From Carnobacterium_A sp036639135 (GTDB lineage Bacteria; Bacillota; Bacilli; Lactobacillales; Carnobacteriaceae): a DNA stretch of 11,089 nt. Numbering within the stretch: position 1 is the stretch's first letter; every line of letters begins with the position of its first letter. Position numbers and translations under genes: made by a program. The notes beneath the pieces are model-generated. The model was not told the DNA's origin. It searched no databases and saw only the letters and a list, made by a program, of their open reading frames with translations. Shown here one piece after another: positions 6,441-11,089 of this stretch. The DNA is taken from positions 1 through 11,089 of the forward strand of contig JAVWJE010000068.1 of NCBI GenBank assembly GCA_036639135.1. Reading direction: 5' to 3'.

Positions 6441-6519
6441 ATATATTGGTTACGTTTGTAGGGTAAACTAAAAAACAGATAATATATATGAAAAGTTTTT
6501 GTAAAGGGGTAATATTTAA

Positions 6520-7563
6520 ATGAGTAAATATACGATAGCTGTAGTTGGCGCTACGGGAGCGGTTGGAACAAAAATGATCGAAATGCTTGAGAGTTCAACT
6601 TTACCGATTCGCGAAATTAAAGTTCTTGCTTCTAAACGATCAGCAGGGAAAAAATTGATAGTTAATGGTTTAGAATTAACAATTGAGGAGACAATTCCTG
6701 AAGCATTTGACGGTGTTGATATTGCCTTATTTAGTGCTGGAGGAGATGTGTCAAAACGATTTGCTCCAGAAGCTGTTAAACGTGGAGCAATCGTTATTGA
6801 TAATACAAGTGCTTACCGTATGGATCCTACAGTTCCGTTAGTTGTTCCTGAAGTGAATCCTGAAGCATTAACAGATCACAAAGGAATCATTGCAAATCCT
6901 AATTGTTCAACTATTCAAATGATGGTAGCTTTAGACCCAATTCGTAAAAAGTATGGGTTAAGCCGAATTATCGTTTCAACTTATCAGGCAGTTAGTGGAG
7001 CTGGGATTGCTGCAGTTAAAGAAATGAAAGAACAAGCTCAACAAATGCTTAATGGCGAAGCTTATGAAGCAAATATATTGCCTTCTGGTGGAGACAAAAA
7101 ACATTATCCTATTTCGTTTAACATTTTACCGCAAATCGATTTGTTTGCTGAAGAAGGCTATACTTATGAAGAGTGGAAAATGATTAATGAAACGAAAAAA
7201 ATTATGTCAGATAGCCATATTAAAATATCTGCTACTTGTGTACGTGTACCCGTAGTATCGGGACACTCAGAATCTATTTATATTGAAGTCAATGATGAAT
7301 CAGCATCTATTTCTGGAATAAAAGAGGTATTAGAATCAGCACCAGGAATAGAAGTACAAGACGATCCTTCTACTCAATTGTATCCTACTCCCTTAGCAGC
7401 AGAAGGTAAAAAAGAAACGTTTGTAGGTAGAATTAGAAAAGATGTAGATGTGAAAAATGGGTATCATATGTGGGTTGTATCAGATAACTTAATCAAAGGT
7501 GCAGCTTTAAATTCAGTTCAAATTGCTGAAAAGTTACACAGTATGGGATTAGTAAAAAAATAA
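6520..7563 (+). CDS. asd: Aspartate-semialdehyde dehydrogenase
   Basis: Asd reduces aspartyl-4-phosphate to aspartate semialdehyde with NADPH, the branch point toward lysine/diaminopimelate, threonine and methionine. The 347-residue protein begins with a Rossmann nucleotide loop GATGAVG (10-16). It has the catalytic cysteine in NPNCST (C129), the substrate-contacting Gln156 in YQAVSGAG, Arg242 in CVRVPV, and the catalytic His249 in SGHSES. AAGGGG (6504-6509) lies ten bases before ATG. dapA follows after 36 bases with no terminator, so the two are almost certainly cotranscribed. The cytosolic enzyme looks complete and conventional. Confidence 0.96.
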   Translation: MSKYTIAVVGATGAVGTKMIEMLESSTLPIREIKVLASKRSAGKKLIVNGLELTIEETIPEAFDGVDIALFSAGGDVSKRFAPEAVKRGAIVIDNTSAYRMDPTVPLVVPEVNPEALTDHKGIIANPNCSTIQMMVALDPIRKKYGLSRIIVSTYQAVSGAGIAAVKEMKEQAQQMLNGEAYEANILPSGGDKKHYPISFNILPQIDLFAEEGYTYEEWKMINETKKIMSDSHIKISATCVRVPVVSGHSESIYIEVNDESASISGIKEVLESAPGIEVQDDPSTQLYPTPLAAEGKKETFVGRIRKDVDVKNGYHMWVVSDNLIKGAALNSVQIAEKLHSMGLVKK

Positions 7564-7584
7564 AAAATACAAATAATCATGAAA

Positions 7585-7593
7585 GAGAAGGTG
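7585..7593 (+). promoter_or_regulatory. SD site that decides the dapA start
   Basis: GAGAAGGTG lies six bases before the ATG at 7600 and downstream of an in-frame ATG at 7579. No purine-rich SD precedes 7579, so initiation at 7600 is preferred. Confidence 0.75.
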
Positions 7594-7599
7594 TCTTTA

Positions 7600-8478
7600 A
7601 TGAGTTTAACAAGTGCAAGAATTCTAACAGCAATGGCTACCCCTTTTAATGAAAAGGGAGAACTTGATTTTGACAGGTTGAAACCTTTAATCGACTATCT
7701 TTTAGCTAATGGGAGTGAAGGACTTCTTATCGGTGGGACAACAGGCGAATCTCCAACATTATCTCATGATGAAAAAATAGGTTTATATAAAAAATCCGTA
7801 GAGGCAATTAATGGTCGTGTTCCTGTTATTGTTGGAACGGGTACGAATAATACTGCTGAAACGATTTCATTTACAAAAGAAGTAGAAAATATTAAGGGTA
7901 TTGACGCTGTATTAGTTGTAGCACCTTATTACAATAAACCTAATCAAGCGGGATTGTATGCCCATTTTGAGGCTGTATCTAAAAACACGGTTTTGCCTAT
8001 TATAGTTTATAATGTTCCGGGTAGAACAAGTGTATCCATTGATGCTGCTACAACTATCCGTTTAGCAAATTTAGATAATATTATTGGTGTTAAAGAATGT
8101 ATGGGATTAGATGCAATGAGTGAAATTATCGAAAAGACTAAAGATGACTTTCTTGTCTATACTGGTGAAGATAATTTAGCTTTTCCTGCTAAATGTATTG
8201 GAGCAACAGGTGTAATTTCTGTTGCAAGTCATGTATTAGGTAATGAAATGAAAGAAGTATATGATCTTTTTGATGAAGGAAAAATAAGTGACGCGGCTAA
8301 ACAGCATCGTCAATTAATTCCTAAAATGAATAGTCTCTTTTCAGTGCCATCTCCTGCACCTGTGAAAATGGTTTTAAACACTCTGGGAATAACAGTAGGA
8401 AGTGTAAGATTGCCTTTAGTGGATTGTACACAGGAAGAAACTCGACATATATTAGAAATCTTAAAGGTAGAAAAATAA
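7600..8478 (+). CDS. dapA: 4-hydroxy-tetrahydrodipicolinate synthase
   Basis: DapA condenses pyruvate with aspartate semialdehyde, the product of the upstream asd, in the first committed step to diaminopimelate and lysine. From ATG 7600 it is 292 residues, the standard length; an ATG at 7579 would add seven residues without an SD. It is a TIM-barrel class I aldolase-like enzyme. GGTTGESPTL (45-54) includes the proton-relay threonines, VYNVPGRT contains Tyr137 and substrate-binding Arg142, and GVKEC contains the Schiff-base Lys165. The RNase J gene follows after 34 bases without a terminator. A dapG aspartokinase, found between asd and dapA in B. subtilis, is absent here. Confidence 0.96.
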   Translation: MSLTSARILTAMATPFNEKGELDFDRLKPLIDYLLANGSEGLLIGGTTGESPTLSHDEKIGLYKKSVEAINGRVPVIVGTGTNNTAETISFTKEVENIKGIDAVLVVAPYYNKPNQAGLYAHFEAVSKNTVLPIIVYNVPGRTSVSIDAATTIRLANLDNIIGVKECMGLDAMSEIIEKTKDDFLVYTGEDNLAFPAKCIGATGVISVASHVLGNEMKEVYDLFDEGKISDAAKQHRQLIPKMNSLFSVPSPAPVKMVLNTLGITVGSVRLPLVDCTQEETRHILEILKVEK

Positions 8479-8512
8479 ATAAAAACAAATAGAAAGAAAT
8501 AGAGGTGAAGAA

Positions 8513-10192
8513 ATGAGTAACATTAAAATAATTCCACTAGGTGGCGTTCGTGAAAATGGAAAGAATATGTACGTTGTTGAAGTAGATGAAGAAATATTTG
8601 TTCTGGATTGTGGTTTAATGTATCCAGAAACAGAATTATTGGGGATAGATATAGTTATTCCTGACTTTAGCTATTTAGAAGAAAATAAAGATCGTGTAAC
8701 TGGGGTATTCTTAACACACGGACATGAAGATGCAATAGGAGCACTACCTTATTTTCTTCAAAATTTTGATGTACCAGTTTTTGGTACAGAATTAACGATT
8801 GCATTAGCAAAATTATTTGTAGAAAAAGACAGCCAAGTGAGTGCTTTTAATGACTACCATATTGTTGATGAAAATACTGAAATTGAGTTTGGAAATACTG
8901 TTTTAGGTTTTTTTAGAACAACTCATACTATTCCAGATTCTGTAGGGATTACATTGAAAACGGATGAAGGTAGCATTGTTTACACTGGGGATTTTAAATT
9001 TGATCAAAGTGCGACTCCTGCTTATCAGACTGATTTGGCTAAAATAAGCGATATAGGAAAAACAAACGTATTAGCTTTATTAAGCGATTCAAGTGATGCA
9101 GAAAGTTCTGTTGAAAACTTGAGTGATTTTAAAGTTGCTGAACAAGTCGAAGATACATTCCGTAATACTAAAGAGCGTATCATTGTTGCAAGCGTTGCTA
9201 GTAATATCTTACGTATTCAACAAGTGATGGATGCAGCATATAAATCTGGCAGAAAAATATTTTTCACCGGTAAAAAAGTAGAAGAAATTGTTGAAGTAGC
9301 CATGAAATTGAAAAAAATTCATTTACCTAATGAAGATTTAATTGTTCCAATTGAAGATATCGAAAAATATCCAGATAATGAAATTGTTATTTTGGAAACG
9401 GGTACGACTGGAGAACCAATTAAAACTCTTCAAAGAATGGCAACGGGTAAACATTTACAAATCAATATTAAAGAAGGAGATTTAGTTTATATTGTTACTA
9501 GCCCTTCTGTTAGTATGGAAGTAACTGTTAATAAAACTAAAAATATGATTTATCGTGCAGGTGGAGAAGTAAAACAGATTTCTGATAATGTGAAAGTTTC
9601 AGGACATGCTACTCCAAATGATTTAAAATTAATGATTAATCTAATTAAACCAACCTATTTTATTCCAGTTACTGGAGAGTATAGACGTTTAGCTGCACAT
9701 GCTAAGTTAGCTCATGAAGTGGGTATTCCTTTTAAAAATATCTTCATTCCTGGAAAAGGGGATGTTGTTGAATATAAAGCAGGTCGCATGTCCATGTCTG
9801 GGCAAGTAACCGCAGGCAATACAATGGTTGATGGTATTGGTATTGGAGATATTGGCAATATTGTTTTACGTGATCGTAAGTTATTATCTGAAGATGGTAT
9901 TTTTGTAGCTGTTGTCACAATTAGTCGTAAAAAAGGGAAGATTATGTCGGGCCCTGAAGTAATGACACGCGGATTCGTATATGTTAAAGAGAATACGGAT
10001 CTTATTGAAGCAAGTAACGAGATTGTTAGAAAAGTTGTAGAAGATAACTTGAATCATAAAGAGTTTGAATGGAGTCGTCTAAAACAAGAAATTAGAGACG
10101 CACTAAGTAAATATCTATTCGAACAAACGAGAAGAAGACCTGTAATTTTGCCAATTATCATGGAAACTAGCTCGCGTAACAGAAGAAATTAA
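8513..10192 (+). CDS. rnjB: Ribonuclease J2-type beta-CASP metallo-beta-lactamase nuclease
   Basis: RNase J enzymes process and degrade RNA from the 5' end; J2 forms complexes with the more active J1. The 559 residues are the usual size. The metallo-beta-lactamase domain carries HGHEDA (69-74), where the second metal-site histidine of the canonical HxHxDH motif is Ala74. His138 (TTHTIPDS) and Asp160 (YTGDF) follow. The beta-CASP domain spans about 210-355, SGHAT (363-367) replaces the SGHGH motif of J1, and a C-terminal dimerisation domain ends in a basic tail. The Ala74 substitution and SGHA form are family marks of RNase J2, which has weak catalysis. AGAGGTGA lies four bases before ATG. Placement after dapA matches rnjB of B. 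subtilis. Confidence 0.93.
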   Translation: MSNIKIIPLGGVRENGKNMYVVEVDEEIFVLDCGLMYPETELLGIDIVIPDFSYLEENKDRVTGVFLTHGHEDAIGALPYFLQNFDVPVFGTELTIALAKLFVEKDSQVSAFNDYHIVDENTEIEFGNTVLGFFRTTHTIPDSVGITLKTDEGSIVYTGDFKFDQSATPAYQTDLAKISDIGKTNVLALLSDSSDAESSVENLSDFKVAEQVEDTFRNTKERIIVASVASNILRIQQVMDAAYKSGRKIFFTGKKVEEIVEVAMKLKKIHLPNEDLIVPIEDIEKYPDNEIVILETGTTGEPIKTLQRMATGKHLQINIKEGDLVYIVTSPSVSMEVTVNKTKNMIYRAGGEVKQISDNVKVSGHATPNDLKLMINLIKPTYFIPVTGEYRRLAAHAKLAHEVGIPFKNIFIPGKGDVVEYKAGRMSMSGQVTAGNTMVDGIGIGDIGNIVLRDRKLLSEDGIFVAVVTISRKKGKIMSGPEVMTRGFVYVKENTDLIEASNEIVRKVVEDNLNHKEFEWSRLKQEIRDALSKYLFEQTRRRPVILPIIMETSSRNRRN

Positions 10193-10212
10193 AAGTTAAA
10201 TAAAATATAGAT

Positions 10213-10255
10213 AAAAAACCTTTCAAAAAAGTGTGTATTTTGAAAGGTTTTTTTT
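10213..10255 (+). terminator. Terminator after the asd-dapA-rnjB block
   Basis: AAAAAACCTTTCAAAA (10213-10228) pairs perfectly with TTTTGAAAGGTTTTTT (10238-10253) around a nine-base loop, followed by T residues to 10255. The upstream A-run means it could also work on the minus strand. Confidence 0.9.
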
Positions 10256-10434
10256 AAAGTATAAATATGTTTGTACTTAAAGTAGCCCATAAGGCTAATA
10301 TTCATACCATGTGTGAAATATAGACTATTACTTGGATAAGTTTAGCATAGAATGATGAAGAATACGTAAGAGCTGAATAAGCAGAGAATGAACTGAACCG
10401 ATATAGTTTTTTATAACTAAAACAATGAAGAATA
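10256..10434. other. Gap between two terminators of convergent genes; no recognised gene
   Basis: No credible ORF with an SD is present. Short hairpins are visible: TAGCC/GGCTA around CATAA (10283-10297), then TTCATAC/GTGTGAA around CAT with one wobble pair (10301-10317), and TAGTT/AACTA (10404-10419). ATGAAGAATA occurs twice (10355-10364 and 10425-10434). These are too short to assign a function. Confidence 0.45.
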
Positions 10435-10482
10435 TAAAAAATGACCCCAACTCTTTTTATAAAAAAAGTTAGGGTCATTTTT
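10435..10482. terminator. Terminator of the substrate-binding protein gene (probably bidirectional)
   Basis: AAAAATGACCC (from 10437) pairs with GGGTCATTTTT (to 10482). After one C-A mismatch AACT pairs with AGTT, leaving a loop around 10453-10466. Read on the minus strand it has a six-base T-tail (10440-10435) and lies 46 bases past the stop of the minus-strand gene; a five-T tail also suits the plus strand. Confidence 0.82.
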
Positions 10483-10527
10483 GAGTTTAAAACAATCATG
10501 TTACTTAGTATTTCAAAATGCTATTTT

Positions 10528-11089
10528 TTATTTAGTTACACCTTTAGTCCAAGCTGCAACTTCTTCAGGGTGATCTTCAATCCATGCATTTGCAGCATCT
10601 TTTGGATCTTCACCATCGCTAATAGCTAACATGATTGATTCAATATCGTCGGTTGTCCAGTTAAATTGGTCTAAAACTTTGTATGCTTCTGGCATATCTT
10701 TCTCTAAATCTTTTCTAACCATTGTGTTAATTGTTTCTTCTCCACCATAAGATTCTTTAGAATCATCAAGATACTTTAAGTCATATGTTGCAAACATCCA
10801 ATGAGGAGACCAGCCAGTAATAACAATTTCTTCTTCATTTGCAATAGCTTGTTTCAAAGCAACAGTCATCGCTCCAGATGAAGAAGTTTCTAGTTTCCAA
10901 TCGCCTAAATTATCGTATTCATTCATAGTTTTTTCTGTTGCAGCTACGACGCCAGCACCAGGTTCAATTCCAGTGATTGTTTTCTTAGCTTCATCTGTTA
11001 GGTCTTCAATTGAATCAACATCCATGTACTCAGGAACGACTAAACCAAGTTTAGCACCACTTAAGTTTTCACCTAGGTTTTGAAGGTCA
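10528..11089 (-). CDS. opuAC: Glycine betaine/proline-type ABC transporter substrate-binding domain, C-terminal part (partial)
   Basis: The open frame enters from the right edge (first whole codon 11088-11086) and gives 186 residues to a TAA stop at 10530-10528. It begins DLQNLGENLSGAKLGLVVPEYM, so the Met at 11025 is internal and not a start. It matches the OpuAC-type domain that captures glycine betaine or related compatible solutes outside the cell for osmoprotection. VITGWSPHWMFATYDLKYL holds the conserved tryptophans expected for an aromatic cage around the quaternary amine. The ending AANAWIEDHPEEVAAWTKG is typical of the family. Whether it is a separate lipoprotein or the tail of a permease fusion (as in lactococcal OpuABC) cannot be told here. 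The exact substrate is inferred. Confidence 0.88.
   Translation of the reverse strand, partial: DLQNLGENLSGAKLGLVVPEYMDVDSIEDLTDEAKKTITGIEPGAGVVAATEKTMNEYDNLGDWKLETSSSGAMTVALKQAIANEEEIVITGWSPHWMFATYDLKYLDDSKESYGGEETINTMVRKDLEKDMPEAYKVLDQFNWTTDDIESIMLAISDGEDPKDAANAWIEDHPEEVAAWTKGVTK

Noticed and set aside
6441..6519. Lysine riboswitch or T-box upstream of asd
   Set aside because: The leader is only about 73 bases and shows neither the multi-helix L-box layout nor a T-box motif and terminator/antiterminator pair.
7579..7599. ATG at 7579 as the dapA start
   Set aside because: It has no upstream SD, and the SD at 7585-7593 lies downstream of it; ATG 7600 gives the standard 292 residues.
10302..10499. 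65-residue minus-strand ORF between rnjB and the transporter gene
   Set aside because: It runs through a terminator hairpin, has no SD and a composition typical of translated AT-rich noncoding DNA.
10441..10629. 62-residue plus-strand ORF
   Set aside because: It begins in the terminator stem and overlaps the substrate-binding gene antisense, with no SD.
11023..11025. Met codon at 11025 as the start of the substrate-binding protein
   Set aside because: The frame stays open to the window edge with conserved family sequence upstream, so the gene is partial.
1..11089. Mobile elements, CRISPR arrays, toxin-antitoxin or defence systems
   Set aside because: No transposase, integrase, regularly spaced repeats or recognisable defence genes were seen; the window is nearly all housekeeping genes.

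Overview
The window is AT-rich, tightly packed bacterial chromosome with strong Shine-Dalgarno (SD) sites and U-tailed hairpin terminators. Gene content and protein sequences point to a low-GC Gram-positive of the order Lactobacillales (Carnobacterium/Enterococcus/Vagococcus-like). This is inferred from protein motifs and gene order; the genus is not proven.

Layout. The left edge (1-58) is the last 18 codons of ribosomal protein S20 (rpsT), followed by a strong terminator and a second hairpin. About 390 bp with no recognisable gene follows; it holds several dyads and a possible distal promoter. Next is uvrB (652-2640), whose proximal promoter carries a LexA/DinR-type SOS operator. Then come rpsO (S15, 2859-3128) with its own leader and terminator, and pnp (PNPase, 3347-5452), whose leader contains a long nested inverted repeat. 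A bidirectional terminator separates pnp from a convergent gene for a membrane-anchored alpha/beta hydrolase (5549-6313, minus). A divergent control region then leads into a three-gene block: asd (6520-7563), dapA (7600-8478) and an RNase J2-type ribonuclease (8513-10192). After another terminator there is about 180 bp without a gene. A second, probably bidirectional terminator follows, then the C-terminal part of a glycine-betaine-type ABC transporter substrate-binding domain (10528-11089, minus), cut by the window edge.

How the genes relate. pnp and the RNase J2 gene both act in mRNA decay and RNA maturation, and rpsO encodes a primary 16S rRNA-binding protein. asd and dapA are successive enzymes at the entry to lysine/diaminopimelate synthesis. 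From general knowledge, B. subtilis has the order rpsO-pnpA-...-asd-dapG-dapA-rnjB. This window keeps that backbone but lacks dapG and has the hydrolase gene between pnp and asd. uvrB acts in nucleotide excision repair, and its usual partner uvrA is not seen beside it.

No phage, insertion sequence, CRISPR, toxin-antitoxin or defence genes were recognised. The window looks like ordinary core chromosome. The most interesting signals are regulatory: the SOS box in the uvrB promoter, the nested inverted repeat in the pnp leader, the rpsO leader, and two gene-free but dyad-rich intergenic regions.
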